From Rathayibacter sp. VKM Ac-2857 (GTDB taxonomy: Bacteria; Actinomycetota; Actinomycetes; Actinomycetales; Microbacteriaceae), in NCBI RefSeq assembly GCF_013205025.1, contig NZ_JABMLE010000003.1, positions 589,332 through 653,331 of the forward strand: 64,000 bases of DNA, read 5' to 3'. Below are positions 23,724-32,387 of the stretch, in pieces (position 1 is the stretch's first letter; every line of letters starts with the position of its first letter). Below the pieces are notes generated by a model. It saw nothing but the letters and a program-made list of their open reading frames with translations. It ran no database searches and was not told the origin of the DNA. The translations under genes and the position numbers were made by a program.

Positions 23724-25025
23724 ATGAAGTTCACGAGATCAGCATTCAGGAAGACGGCGGTGGCCACTGTGGCCCTGCTCGGCGCGGCGGCGGCCCTCAG
23801 CGGCTGCTCCGCCCAGGACGCGGGATCCTCCGACGGCACCGTCGCGATGACCCTGTGGCAGAACTCCACCACCGGCCCCGGCCAGGAGTTCTGGGAGAAG
23901 ACGATCGCCGACTTCGAGGCCGCCAACCCGGGCGTCACCATCGAGTCGCAGGCCATCCAGAACGAGGACCTGGACGGCAAGCTGCAGACGGCGCTCAACT
24001 CGGGCGACGCCCCAGACATCTTCCTCCAGCGCGGCGGCGGCAAGCTCGCGGCGATGGTCGCGGGCGGCCTCGTCAAGGACATCACCGACGGCGTCTCCGA
24101 CCAGGCGCGCAGCGAGATCCCCGAGGGCTCGTTCCTGGCGAACACGCTCGACGACAAGGTCTGGGCGATGCCCGTGGCCGTGCTCCCCGGCGGCGTCTTC
24201 TACAGCCAGGACCTCTTCACCGCGGCCGGCATCGCCGAAACCCCGAAGACGCTCGACGAGCTCGACTCCGCGGTGACCGCGCTCAAGGGCAGCGGCACCC
24301 AGGCGATCGCGCTCGGCGCCAAGGACGCCTGGCCCGCCGCGCACTGGTTCTACTTCTTCGCGCTGCGCGAGTGCAGCGCCGACACCCTGGCCGAGGCGGC
24401 CGACTCCAAGGACTTCTCGGACGACTGCTGGCTGAAGGCGGGCGAGGACCTGCAGTCCTTCGCCGGCACCGAGCCGTTCAACGAGGGCTTCCTCACCACC
24501 GCCGCCCAGCAGGGCGCCGGCTCCTCGGCCGGACTCCTGGCCAACCACCAGGCCGGCATGGAGCTGATGGGCGCCTGGAACCCCGGCGTCATCGCCTCGC
24601 TCACTCCCGACGAGAAGCCGCTGCCGGACCTCGGCTGGTTCCCCTTCCCCGAGGTGGACGGCGGCGACGGCGCACCCGGCTCGATCATGGGCGGCGTCGA
24701 CGGCTACTCCTGCTCCGCCGCGGCACCCGACGAGTGCGTCGACTTCCTGAACTACCTCGCCACCTCCGACGTGCAGAAGGAGTACTATGCCGCCTTCAAC
24801 GCGCCGCCGGTGAACACCGTCGCGCAGGAGGCCGTCACCGAGCCGTACCTGCAGGACATCCTCGCCGCGTACAACTCGGCGCCCTACGTCTCGCAGTGGC
24901 TCGACACCGTCTACGGCCAGAACGTCGGCAACGCGCTGAACGTCGCCGTCGTCGACCTGCTCGCCGGCAAGAGCGACCCGGAGCAGCTCGTCGAGGCTGT
25001 CAACGCGGCCGCGGCCAAGGCCTGA
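23724..25025 (+). CDS. ABC sugar transporter substrate-binding lipoprotein (BxlE-like), 433 aa
   Basis: Signal peptide MKFTRSAFRKTAVATVALLG with lipobox LSGC (Cys about 30). A family 1 extracellular binding fold follows (MTLWQNSTTGPGQEFW ... VPAGDAPDIFLQRGGGKLA-like DAPD). The mature domain has two cysteine pairs and ends NVAVVDLLAGKSDPEQLVEAV. Synteny with GH3 beta-xylosidase suggests xylobiose or a similar xylo-oligosaccharide as ligand. AGCGAAGAG lies upstream. The permease starts 2 nt after its stop. Confidence 0.87.
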   Translation: MKFTRSAFRKTAVATVALLGAAAALSGCSAQDAGSSDGTVAMTLWQNSTTGPGQEFWEKTIADFEAANPGVTIESQAIQNEDLDGKLQTALNSGDAPDIFLQRGGGKLAAMVAGGLVKDITDGVSDQARSEIPEGSFLANTLDDKVWAMPVAVLPGGVFYSQDLFTAAGIAETPKTLDELDSAVTALKGSGTQAIALGAKDAWPAAHWFYFFALRECSADTLAEAADSKDFSDDCWLKAGEDLQSFAGTEPFNEGFLTTAAQQGAGSSAGLLANHQAGMELMGAWNPGVIASLTPDEKPLPDLGWFPFPEVDGGDGAPGSIMGGVDGYSCSAAAPDECVDFLNYLATSDVQKEYYAAFNAPPVNTVAQEAVTEPYLQDILAAYNSAPYVSQWLDTVYGQNVGNALNVAVVDLLAGKSDPEQLVEAVNAAAAKA

Positions 25026-25027
25026 CC

Positions 25028-25972
25028 GTGACGACCACTGCCGGCCCCGCCTTGCGGCGAAGGCGGGGCCTCGGCTGGTCCGGCCGCCTCGAGGTCGCGA
25101 TCCTCGTCGGCCCGGCGCTGATCGTCTTCCTCGCCTTCGTCATCTTCCCGGTGGTGATGGCGGCGTACTACGGCTTCTTCAGCTGGCAGGGCTACGGCGT
25201 CCCCACCGACTTCGTCGGGTTCAAGAACTACCTGACGATCCTGCAGGACCCGACCTTCCACGAGGCGCTCACCCACAACGGCACGATCGTGGTGCTCTCG
25301 CTCGTGCTGCAGGGGCCGGCCGCGATCCTGATCGCGCTGCTGCTCAACCGCAAGCTGCGCGGGCAGTCGATCATCCGCGTCCTGATCTTCGTGCCCTACG
25401 TGATCTCCGAGGTCGTCGTCGGCACCGGCTGGAGCCTGATGCTCCAGACCAGCGGCGCCGTCAACGGCTTCCTGGAGAAGGTCGGGCTCGGCGCGCTGAA
25501 GCAGGACTGGCTCTCGGACCCGGCGATCGCCATCTGGACCCTGATGCTGATCATCACGTGGAAGTACATCGGCTTCGCCGTGATCCTCTTCCTCGCCGGC
25601 CTCCAGGGCATCCCGGAGGAGCTGTCCGAGGCCGCGTCGATCGACGGCGCCTCCTATTGGCAGGTGCAGCGGCGGATCACCCTGCCGCTGCTCGCTCCGA
25701 CCCTGCGGATCTGGGCGTTCCTGTCGATCATCGGCGCGCTGCAGCTGTTCGACCTCGTCTACATCATCTGGGGGCAGTACGTGTCCTCCACCGCCGGCAC
25801 CTCGACCATGGCGACCTACCTCGTCACCAACGGCCGCAACGCCGGCAACTACGGCTACGGCAACGCGGTCGCCGTGGTCCTGTTCCTCGTCTCGCTGATC
25901 GTCGCGCTGCTCTACCAGCGCTTCGTGCTCCGGCGGGACACCGAAGGCGCACTGACCGGAGACAAGAAGTGA
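25028..25972 (+). CDS. Sugar ABC transporter permease (BxlF-like), 314 aa
   Basis: MalF-type permease with six hydrophobic segments. The first begins AILVGPALIVFLAFVIFPVV, and the EAA loop reads EELSEAASIDGASYWQVQRRITLPLLAPT. GTG start 2 nt after the SBP stop. It pairs with the next permease; a separate ATPase, MsiK-like, would energise it and is not in the window. Confidence 0.9.
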   Translation: MTTTAGPALRRRRGLGWSGRLEVAILVGPALIVFLAFVIFPVVMAAYYGFFSWQGYGVPTDFVGFKNYLTILQDPTFHEALTHNGTIVVLSLVLQGPAAILIALLLNRKLRGQSIIRVLIFVPYVISEVVVGTGWSLMLQTSGAVNGFLEKVGLGALKQDWLSDPAIAIWTLMLIITWKYIGFAVILFLAGLQGIPEELSEAASIDGASYWQVQRRITLPLLAPTLRIWAFLSIIGALQLFDLVYIIWGQYVSSTAGTSTMATYLVTNGRNAGNYGYGNAVAVVLFLVSLIVALLYQRFVLRRDTEGALTGDKK

Positions 25973-26000
25973 CCGGATCGATCCTGATGGGAGCCGTGCG

Positions 26001-26909
26001 ATGAGCACCCTGACCGCCGTGCCCCCGGGCACCAAGCCCCCCACCGCGACCACTCCGCTCGCGCCGCGGCCGCCGAAGCCGCGCCGCCGCCCGCTGGGCC
26101 GCGGCACGATCATCGCCTACGTCGTCGCGATCGTCGTGATCGCGCTGATGCTCGCGCCGGTCGCGTACATCATCATCGGCGGGTTCCGCACGAACGCGCA
26201 GATCACCACCGACCCGTCCGGCTTCCCCGCGCCGTGGAACGTGCAGAACTACCTCGACGTGATCACCGGCGGCATCTTCTGGCAGGAGGTCGGCAACTCG
26301 GCGATCGCGGCCGGGGCGACCACCCTCGGCGTCGTCGTGCTGGGGCTGATGGCGAGCTACGTGCTCGCCCGCTACAGCTTCAGCGGCCGGGGCGTGTTCT
26401 ACGCGCTCTTCGCCGCCGGCCTGATGTTCCCGATGACCGTCGCGATCACCCCGCTCTACCTGGTGATCAAGAGCCTCGGCCTGATGAACTCGCTCGCCGG
26501 CGTCGTGCTCCCGCAGATCGCGTTCGGCCTGCCGACGACGATCATCATCCTGGTGCCGTTCCTGCGGGCGATCCCCGACGAGATCCAGGAGGCCGCCTTC
26601 ATCGACGGCTGCAGCCGGATCGGCTTCTTCTGGCGGATGGTCGTCCGCCTGGCGATGCCGGGCGTGATCACGACGGGCATCCTCGCCTTCATCGCGAGCT
26701 GGAACAGCTACCTGCTGCCGCTGTTCATCCTCAACGACGAGTCGAGCTTCACCCTGCCACTGGGTGTGCAGGCCTTCTCGTCGCAGTACTCCGTCGACAC
26801 GGCGAAGGTGCTCGCCTTCGTGTCGCTGTCGATGATCCCGGCGCTGATCTTCTTCAGCGTCTTCGAGCGCCGCATCGTCGGCGGACTCACCGGAGCGGTG
26901 AAGGGATGA
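26001..26909 (+). CDS. Sugar ABC transporter permease (BxlG-like), 302 aa
   Basis: MalG-type permease with a Pro-rich cytoplasmic N-terminus (TKPPTATTPLAPRPPKPRRR), about six transmembrane segments, and the EAA loop EIQEAAFIDGCSRIGFFWRM. ATG 26001 with TGATGGGAG upstream. Its stop overlaps the GH3 start by 4 nt (ATGA), so the importer and glycosidase are translated together. Confidence 0.9.
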   Translation: MSTLTAVPPGTKPPTATTPLAPRPPKPRRRPLGRGTIIAYVVAIVVIALMLAPVAYIIIGGFRTNAQITTDPSGFPAPWNVQNYLDVITGGIFWQEVGNSAIAAGATTLGVVVLGLMASYVLARYSFSGRGVFYALFAAGLMFPMTVAITPLYLVIKSLGLMNSLAGVVLPQIAFGLPTTIIILVPFLRAIPDEIQEAAFIDGCSRIGFFWRMVVRLAMPGVITTGILAFIASWNSYLLPLFILNDESSFTLPLGVQAFSSQYSVDTAKVLAFVSLSMIPALIFFSVFERRIVGGLTGAVKG

Positions 26910-29281
26910 CCTCCATGACCCACAGGACCGACAAGAACGAGAGCCCGACCACCGAGACGCCGGCCCCCTCCGCGCGCGTCGCCGACCTGATCGGCCGGAT
27001 GACGCTGGAGGAGAAGCTCACCCAGCTCGTCGGCTACTGGGTCGATCAGGGCGGCGAGGTCGTCGCGCCGCTGGCCGGCGAGATGGCCACCTCCACCGGC
27101 TACGCCGACGCGACCCGCGAGGGCATCGGCCAGCTCACCCGCGTCTACGGCACCCGCCCGGTCGATCCGGTCGAGCGCGCGCAGTGGCTGTGGGCCGAGC
27201 AGTGCCGGCTGGTCGAGGAGACCCGGCTGGGCATCCCGGCGATCGTGCACGAGGAGTGCCTGACCGGGCTGGCGGCCTGGAAGGCGGCGACCTTCCCGAC
27301 TCCGCTGGCCTGGGGCGCCTCGTTCGACCCCGAGCTCGTCGAGCAGATGGCGGCGGCCATCGGCGGCTCGATGCGCGAGCTCGGCATCCACCAGGGCTTG
27401 GCCCCCGTGCTCGACGTGATCCGCGACCCGCGCTGGGGCCGGGTGGACGAGTGCATCGCCGAGGACCCGTACGTGGTCGGCACGATCGGCACCGCCTATG
27501 TGCGCGGGCTGCAGTCGGCGGGCGTCGACGCGACGCTCAAGCACTTCATCGGCTACTCCGCCTCGCGCGGCGGCCGCAACCACGCGCCGGTGCACGCCGG
27601 ACCGCGCGAGATCGCGGACGTGCTGCTCCCGCCGTTCGAGATGGCGATCCGCGATGGCGGCGCCCGCTCGGTGATGAACTCCTACGCGGAGATCGACGGC
27701 GACCCGGTCGGCGCGACGCCGGCCTACCTCACCGGCGTCCTCCGCGAGCGCTGGGGCTTCGACGGCGTGGTGGTGGCCGACTACTTCTCGGTCGCCTTCC
27801 TGCACCTGATGCACGCCGTCGCCGCCGACCTCGGCGAGGCCGCGCAGCTCGCGCTGGAGGCGGGCATCGACGTGGAGCTGCCGACCGGCGACGCGTTCCT
27901 CGCGCCGCTCGCCGAGCGGATCCGCTCCGGCGGCGCCGACGAGGCGATCGTCGACCGCGCGCTGCTGCGGGTGCTCGCGCAGAAGGAGCGGCTCGGCCTG
28001 CTCGACGCCCGCTTCGACGACCCGCCCGAGTCGATCGACCTCGACTCGCCCGCGCACCGCGACCTCGCGCGCCGCCTGGCCGAGGAGTCGCTCGTGCTGC
28101 TGACGAACGACGGCGTGCTGCCGCTCGCCCGGCCCGGTGAGACGGCACCGCCGCGTCGGATCGCCCTGATCGGTCCGAACGCCGACAGCGCGCCGGCCCT
28201 GATGGGCTGCTACTCCTTCGCCAACCACGTGCTCGCCCACCACGAGGGCGTGCCGCTCGGCTTCGAGATCCCGACGGTCCGGGAGGCGCTCGTCGCCGAG
28301 TTCCCGGGGAGCGAGCTGCTCCTCGCCGAGGGCTGCTCGGTGGAGGGCGACGACTCCTCCGCCGACACCGCCGGAATCGCCGAGGCCGTCGAGGCCGCCC
28401 GCGACGCGGAGATCGCCGTGCTCGTCGTCGGCGACCGGGCCGGGCTCTTCGGCCGCGGCACCGTCGGCGAGGGCAACGACGTCGAGAGCCTCGAGCTGCC
28501 CGGCCGTCAGCGCGAGCTGGTCGAGGCGGTCGTGGCCACCGGCACGCCGGTCGCCCTGGTGCTGCTCACGGGCCGCCCCTACGCGATCGACTGGGCGATC
28601 CGCGGTGCCTCCGCCCCCGCGGCGGTGCTCCAGGCGTTCTTCCCCGGGGAGGAGGGGGCCGGCGCGATCGCGGGCGTCCTCTCCGGCCGGGTCGCGCCGT
28701 CCGGGCGGCTGCCGGTCTCGCTGCCGCGCTCGGCCGGGGCGCAGCCGTTCTCCTACCTGCACCCGATCCTCGGCGGGCCCTCGGACGTGACCAGCGCCGA
28801 CAGCACGCCGGTGCTGCCGTTCGGGCACGGGCTGACGTACACAGCGTTCACCCGGTCCGGGCTCGCGCTGGAATCGGGCGAGGCGGCGACCGACGGCGCC
28901 TTCACCGCCTCCGTTCGGGTGCGCAACACCGGCGACCGCGACGGCGTCGACGTCGTGCAGCTCTACGCGCGCGACGTGGTCGCCTCCGTCACCCGCCCCG
29001 TCGCGCAGCTGCTCGGCTACGCGCGGGTCGCACTCGCCGCGGGGGAGGAGGCGCTCGTGAGCTTCGACGTCCCCGCCGCGCGGCTGGCCTTCACCGACCG
29101 CCGCGGGGTGCGCTCCGTCGAGCCGGGGCTCGTCGAGCTCTGGGTCGGGCCGGACTGCGCCTCGAAGGAGACGACCGCAGAGGTCGTGCTGGTCGGCGAG
29201 GTGTCGCCGATCGGCGCCGAGTCGCGGCGGACCGTGCTGACCGAGGTCGTCCGCGAGGACGCGCGGGTGGCGGTGCTCTGA
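26906..29281 (+). CDS. bxlA: GH3 beta-xylosidase/beta-glucosidase, BxlA-like, 791 aa
   Basis: GH3 N-terminal barrel (about residues 25-320) with KHF at 212-214 and the nucleophile Asp292 in GVVVADYFSVAFLH. The alpha/beta sandwich follows (about 360-620, with LIGPNADSA), then a fibronectin-III-like domain (SVRVRNTGDRDGVDVVQLY). It has no signal peptide, so it acts on imported disaccharides in the cytoplasm. The features resemble the Streptomyces bxlA beta-xylosidase; a beta-glucosidase role cannot be excluded. ATG 26906 overlaps the permease stop; ATG 26915 is an alternative. Last gene of the operon. Confidence 0.85.
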   Translation: MTSMTHRTDKNESPTTETPAPSARVADLIGRMTLEEKLTQLVGYWVDQGGEVVAPLAGEMATSTGYADATREGIGQLTRVYGTRPVDPVERAQWLWAEQCRLVEETRLGIPAIVHEECLTGLAAWKAATFPTPLAWGASFDPELVEQMAAAIGGSMRELGIHQGLAPVLDVIRDPRWGRVDECIAEDPYVVGTIGTAYVRGLQSAGVDATLKHFIGYSASRGGRNHAPVHAGPREIADVLLPPFEMAIRDGGARSVMNSYAEIDGDPVGATPAYLTGVLRERWGFDGVVVADYFSVAFLHLMHAVAADLGEAAQLALEAGIDVELPTGDAFLAPLAERIRSGGADEAIVDRALLRVLAQKERLGLLDARFDDPPESIDLDSPAHRDLARRLAEESLVLLTNDGVLPLARPGETAPPRRIALIGPNADSAPALMGCYSFANHVLAHHEGVPLGFEIPTVREALVAEFPGSELLLAEGCSVEGDDSSADTAGIAEAVEAARDAEIAVLVVGDRAGLFGRGTVGEGNDVESLELPGRQRELVEAVVATGTPVALVLLTGRPYAIDWAIRGASAPAAVLQAFFPGEEGAGAIAGVLSGRVAPSGRLPVSLPRSAGAQPFSYLHPILGGPSDVTSADSTPVLPFGHGLTYTAFTRSGLALESGEAATDGAFTASVRVRNTGDRDGVDVVQLYARDVVASVTRPVAQLLGYARVALAAGEEALVSFDVPAARLAFTDRRGVRSVEPGLVELWVGPDCASKETTAEVVLVGEVSPIGAESRRTVLTEVVREDARVAVL

Positions 29282-29302
29282 GGGTCGGGCCAGGCTGGGG
29301 GC

Positions 29303-29896
29303 ATGAGCAGCACCGATCCGAGCAGCGCCCATCAGAAGCAGACTCTCCTCCGCTATCTGCAGGAGGGCCGCGACGCCCTCCTGCAGAAGCTCGACGGTCT
29401 GGGGGAGTACGACCTCCGCCGCCCGCTGGTGCCCACCGGCACCAATCTGCTCGGCCTGGTGAAGCACGTCTCGGGGACGGAGGCGGGCTACCTCGGCGAC
29501 GTCTTCGGCCGGCCGTTCCCCGAGCCGCTGCCGTGGATGGCGGAGGACGCCGAGCCGAACGCCGACATGTGGGCGACGGCCGAGGAGTCGCGGGAGCAGG
29601 TGGTGGAGCGGTACCGCCGGGTCTGGGCGCACTCGGACGCGACGGTGGCCGCGCTCGACCTCGACGCTCCGGGGTTCGTACCCTGGTGGACGAACCGCGA
29701 CGTGACGCTGCACCGGATCCTCGTGCACCTCACCGCCGAGACCCACCGGCACGCGGGGCACGCCGACATCGTCCGCGAGCTGATCGACGGCCGGGTCGGG
29801 CTGCGCACACCGGGCGACAACCTGCCGCCGGTCCCCGCCGAGTGGTGGCCGGAGCACGTGGCCCGGCTCGAGACGGTGGCGCGCGAGGCGGAGTAG
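29303..29896 (+). CDS. DinB-family (DUF664-type) protein, 197 aa
   Basis: DinB/YfiT-like four-helix bundle: QKQTLLRYLQEGRDALLQKL, LLGLVKHVSGTEAGYLGDV, with a metal-type triad of His residues (VKHVS, RILVHLTAETHRHAGHADI). Many actinobacterial members of this group work as thiol-dependent (mycothiol/bacillithiol) transferases, but no specific substrate is deducible. GGGGG precedes ATG. Independent of the GH3 operon. Confidence 0.85.
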   Translation: MSSTDPSSAHQKQTLLRYLQEGRDALLQKLDGLGEYDLRRPLVPTGTNLLGLVKHVSGTEAGYLGDVFGRPFPEPLPWMAEDAEPNADMWATAEESREQVVERYRRVWAHSDATVAALDLDAPGFVPWWTNRDVTLHRILVHLTAETHRHAGHADIVRELIDGRVGLRTPGDNLPPVPAEWWPEHVARLETVAREAE

Positions 29897-29904
29897 CGCC
29901 GCTC

Positions 29905-29943
29905 GTCAAGGGGGTGGGAGCGTCCAGCCCCGCGTTCTAGCGT
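29905..29943 (+). promoter_or_regulatory. GTCAAGGG...TAGCGTC promoter motif
   Basis: GTCAAGGGGG followed after about 27 nt by the -10-like TAGCGT (29938-29943), 41 nt before the ATG of the 111-aa protein. The same pair of elements with similar spacing precedes the 61-aa protein at 60154. Confidence 0.35.
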
Positions 29944-29984
29944 CGGATCTCGGCGCGGTCGTGCGCGCGCGAGAGGGGAACACG

Positions 29985-30320
29985 ATGCAGAAGCTGTACT
30001 ACGCGAGCGGATTCGTGCTGCTGGGGGACGCGGTGTGCACCGCGGTCGTCGAGTACGCCCAGGCCCTGGCGAACGTCGGGAAGTCCGACCTCGTCGTCGT
30101 GCCGGGACTGTCCGACGAGGGGCTGCGCGGCGAGACGCGCCTGCTGCTCGGGCCCGCCAGCCAGCTCTTCACCAGCCCGGCGCTCGACCGCGGCATCGAC
30201 CTCGACGACGACGAGGCGGTCGAGTCGATGCGCGACAAGACGCGGCGGCTGCTGCCGGCCCGGCCCACCACCGAGGCGCGGGCGACCGAGGATCACGACA
30301 CCGGCGGGGACTTCTTCTAG
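29985..30320 (+). CDS. Hypothetical protein of unknown function, 111 aa
   Basis: Starts MQKLYYASGFVLLGDAVCTA with GAGAGGGGAA upstream. It is a small alpha/beta protein with one Cys and an acidic tail ending DTGGDFF. The central VGKSDLVVVPGLSDEG has the look of a nucleotide-binding-type strand-loop, but the rest is too short for an enzyme. I do not recognise the family. Possible stress-type promoter upstream. Confidence 0.6.
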   Translation: MQKLYYASGFVLLGDAVCTAVVEYAQALANVGKSDLVVVPGLSDEGLRGETRLLLGPASQLFTSPALDRGIDLDDDEAVESMRDKTRRLLPARPTTEARATEDHDTGGDFF

Positions 30321-30340
30321 GCAGCGCCGCGCGGGTCCGG

Positions 30341-31294
30341 CTACGACTCGAGTGTCGTGCTCGGCCGCTCGCCGAAGCGGTGCGCGTAGGAGGCCGAGAA
30401 GCGGCCGAGGTGCGCGAAGCCCCAGCGGCGCGCCACCTCGGTCACGCTGACCTGGCCCGACTCCTTGGCGCGCAGCTCCTTGCGGACGGCGTCGAGCCGG
30501 ATGCGGCGCAGGTAGTCGACCGCGGTGAAGCCGAACTCGCGGCGGAACTCGGACTGCAGGGTGCGCAGCCCCACCCCGCAGGCCTCGGCGATCGTCTCCG
30601 TGCGGATCGGCTCGTGCGCGTGCGCGTACATGAACTCGATCGCGGTGCGCAGGCGCCCGCTGCGCGGGACGGCGAGGTCGGTCGGCGCGGTGAGCGACTC
30701 GTGCGGGAAGGTCTCGAGCAGTGCCACGGCGACCGCGCGGTCGGCCTCGCGGCGCAGCAGGGCGGAGCTGTCCACGTCGTAGATCACCCGGGCGACCGCG
30801 GCGACAGTGGCCGACCAGCGGCGCAGCGCCTCCCCCTCGGGACGCGCGGTGGTGTCGAACAGCAGCGGTCCGCCCGCGGTGCCCTCGACCTCCTCGGCGA
30901 CGCTCTCGAGGTAGTGGCCGTCGAAGTGGATGAGGTTCTGCCGGTAGTCGTGGAACTCGAAGGCGTTCGGGCGGCCGGTGACGAAGATCGAGGGCTTGCC
31001 GTAGATCTGACGCATCGGCTCGCCGTCGAGGTCGGTGACGCCCTCGCCGGCCGTGAGCCAGGAGACGACGTACTCGCCCTCGGTCTGGATCCGGCCCTCG
31101 ATCGAGCCGGCGAACTGGCTGCCGCGCAGGGTGACGTCGCCGTCGCCGACCGAGGTGTAGCGGTAGGAGAAGTCCGCGCCCGGCTCGACCGAGAAGCGGT
31201 GGCCGTTGTACACCGATTCGAGCAGCGCGCGCGCCTGTTCGAAGTCCCGCCCGCCGATGTCGGAGCGGATCACCTCGTCGCTCGAGTCGTCCAT
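30341..31294 (-). CDS. AraC-family transcriptional regulator, 317 aa
   Basis: The N-terminal part (about residues 1-200) is a cupin-like ligand-binding region of the AraC_binding_2 type (FQFEQ-like ARALLESVYN, then FEFHDYRQNLIHFDGHY). The C-terminal 100 residues form the double helix-turn-helix: IRTETIAEACGVGLRTLQSEF, RREFGFTAVDYLRRIRLDAV and VTEVARRWGFAHLGRFSASY. ATG 31294 is a natural start; in-frame ATGs up to 31321 are also possible. The target genes are not obvious. Confidence 0.85.
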   Translation of the reverse strand: MDDSSDEVIRSDIGGRDFEQARALLESVYNGHRFSVEPGADFSYRYTSVGDGDVTLRGSQFAGSIEGRIQTEGEYVVSWLTAGEGVTDLDGEPMRQIYGKPSIFVTGRPNAFEFHDYRQNLIHFDGHYLESVAEEVEGTAGGPLLFDTTARPEGEALRRWSATVAAVARVIYDVDSSALLRREADRAVAVALLETFPHESLTAPTDLAVPRSGRLRTAIEFMYAHAHEPIRTETIAEACGVGLRTLQSEFRREFGFTAVDYLRRIRLDAVRKELRAKESGQVSVTEVARRWGFAHLGRFSASYAHRFGERPSTTLES

Positions 31295-31367
31295 CGCGAC
31301 CAGCGTCGCATGCGTCCGCATCGACGTCGAGTGCCGCCGCGCAGAAGTTCGCTAGGCGGACACGGCT

Positions 31368-31715
31368 CTAGGCAGCGCTGCGCCGCCTGCGCGGCCCGAA
31401 GGCCTGCGTCATGGCGTGCACCGTGGCGCCGCGGAACTGCGAGAGCAGCACGACCGAGTGCCGCGCGCGCGATTCGACGTCGAGCGAGAAGGTTCCGCTC
31501 GCCGGAGTGTCCCACCAGGAGCGGATGTCGGCCGCGCGCAGCTGCACGGTCGGCTGCGAGCCGACGAGGGTCAGGACGCCCTCGGTGACGCAGAGCGAGC
31601 CGGTGACGCCGCCGACCGTGGTGGAGCAGGTGAAGACCGCGTTCCGGTCGACCTGCCCGGCCAGCTGGAGGAAGTCCGGGGCCCAGAGGTCGCGGTCGTG
31701 CGTCGTCGTCGTCAT
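31368..31715 (-). CDS. Hypothetical protein, 115 aa
   Basis: MTTTTHDRDLWAPDFLQLAG with GGGGAGGGGAG upstream. A beta-rich soluble protein (GSLCVTEGVLTLVGSQPTVQ ... FSLDVESRARHSVVLLSQF) with one disulfide-capable Cys pair and a basic tail (GPRRRRSAA). A related Microbacteriaceae protein follows 34 bp downstream on the same strand. Function unknown. Confidence 0.6.
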   Translation of the reverse strand: MTTTTHDRDLWAPDFLQLAGQVDRNAVFTCSTTVGGVTGSLCVTEGVLTLVGSQPTVQLRAADIRSWWDTPASGTFSLDVESRARHSVVLLSQFRGATVHAMTQAFGPRRRRSAA

Positions 31716-31749
31716 GCGCCTGCTCCCCTCCCCCGGACCCCGCGGCGGA

Positions 31750-32085
31750 TCAGGCTGCGGCGGTGGCGAGGGCCGATTCCGGCTGCTGGGCCGGCTCGGG
31801 GACGATGCGCAGCCCGCGGCCGCTGTTGGCCTCCTCCATCAGCGCGCGCACCCAGGCGGCGTTGATGGCGGGCACGCGGCTGCCGTGGAAGGAGAACTGC
31901 AGCGGGATGGTCGGGTGCAGCCAGAGCGTCTGCCGGCCGGTGCCGTGCGCGCTCGACGCGTCCAGCTGGAAGGCGAAGGCCTCGTTGCGGCGGAACTTGT
32001 TGATCATCACGATCTGCAGGTGCGCCAGGGCGCGGTCGTCGATGTCGTGGGAGGTGGCAGGAGTGCCGTAGAGGAGAGCGCCCAT
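31750..32085 (-). CDS. Small Microbacteriaceae protein (DUF7882-type), 111 aa
   Basis: Begins MGALLYGTPATSHDIDDRAL, with AHLQIVMINKFRRNEAFAFQ, RQTLWLHPTIPLQFSFHGSR and a C-terminal LRIVPEP. The conserved order of a DDRALAHL helix, a NKFRRNE helix and a LWLHPTIPLQF strand matches small proteins often mis-labelled as ATP-dependent DNA ligase in databases and recently catalogued (I believe) as DUF7882. It has no ligase motif. It sits upstream of the 115-aa gene on the same strand. Confidence 0.6.
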   Translation of the reverse strand: MGALLYGTPATSHDIDDRALAHLQIVMINKFRRNEAFAFQLDASSAHGTGRQTLWLHPTIPLQFSFHGSRVPAINAAWVRALMEEANSGRGLRIVPEPAQQPESALATAAA

Positions 32086-32387
32086 GTGCGGAGCCGCCGT
32101 TCTGTGTGAGGCGTCGCGGTGTCGGCCGCGACTCGTGCTGAAGAGGAACCGGCTGAGCGCCGGGACGTCGTGCGGGTCGGACGGGCCGACCCACCGCCGG
32201 ACTCGAGGGCCCTGGCGGTGACTCCCTCTGCCGGGTGCCGGGCGGAGGGGGGAGTCGAGCTGGTGGCCGTCGGAACGGCCGTGCCCCGAAACTACGCGGA
32301 CCCACCCTGGAACGGGGGGAGCTATCCGCTTTGCGAAGCGCTCCCGGAGCCCGGCGGGCGGACTCCCAGGAACGCGGCGCCGGGTGC
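32086..32387. other. 302-bp non-coding region upstream of the 111-aa gene
   Basis: Lies between the start of the 111-aa gene (- strand) and the end of the radical SAM gene. It holds several short GC inverted repeats (for example CGCTTTGCGAAGCG) but no convincing gene, tRNA or promoter with the usual TANNNT spacing. Confidence 0.5.
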
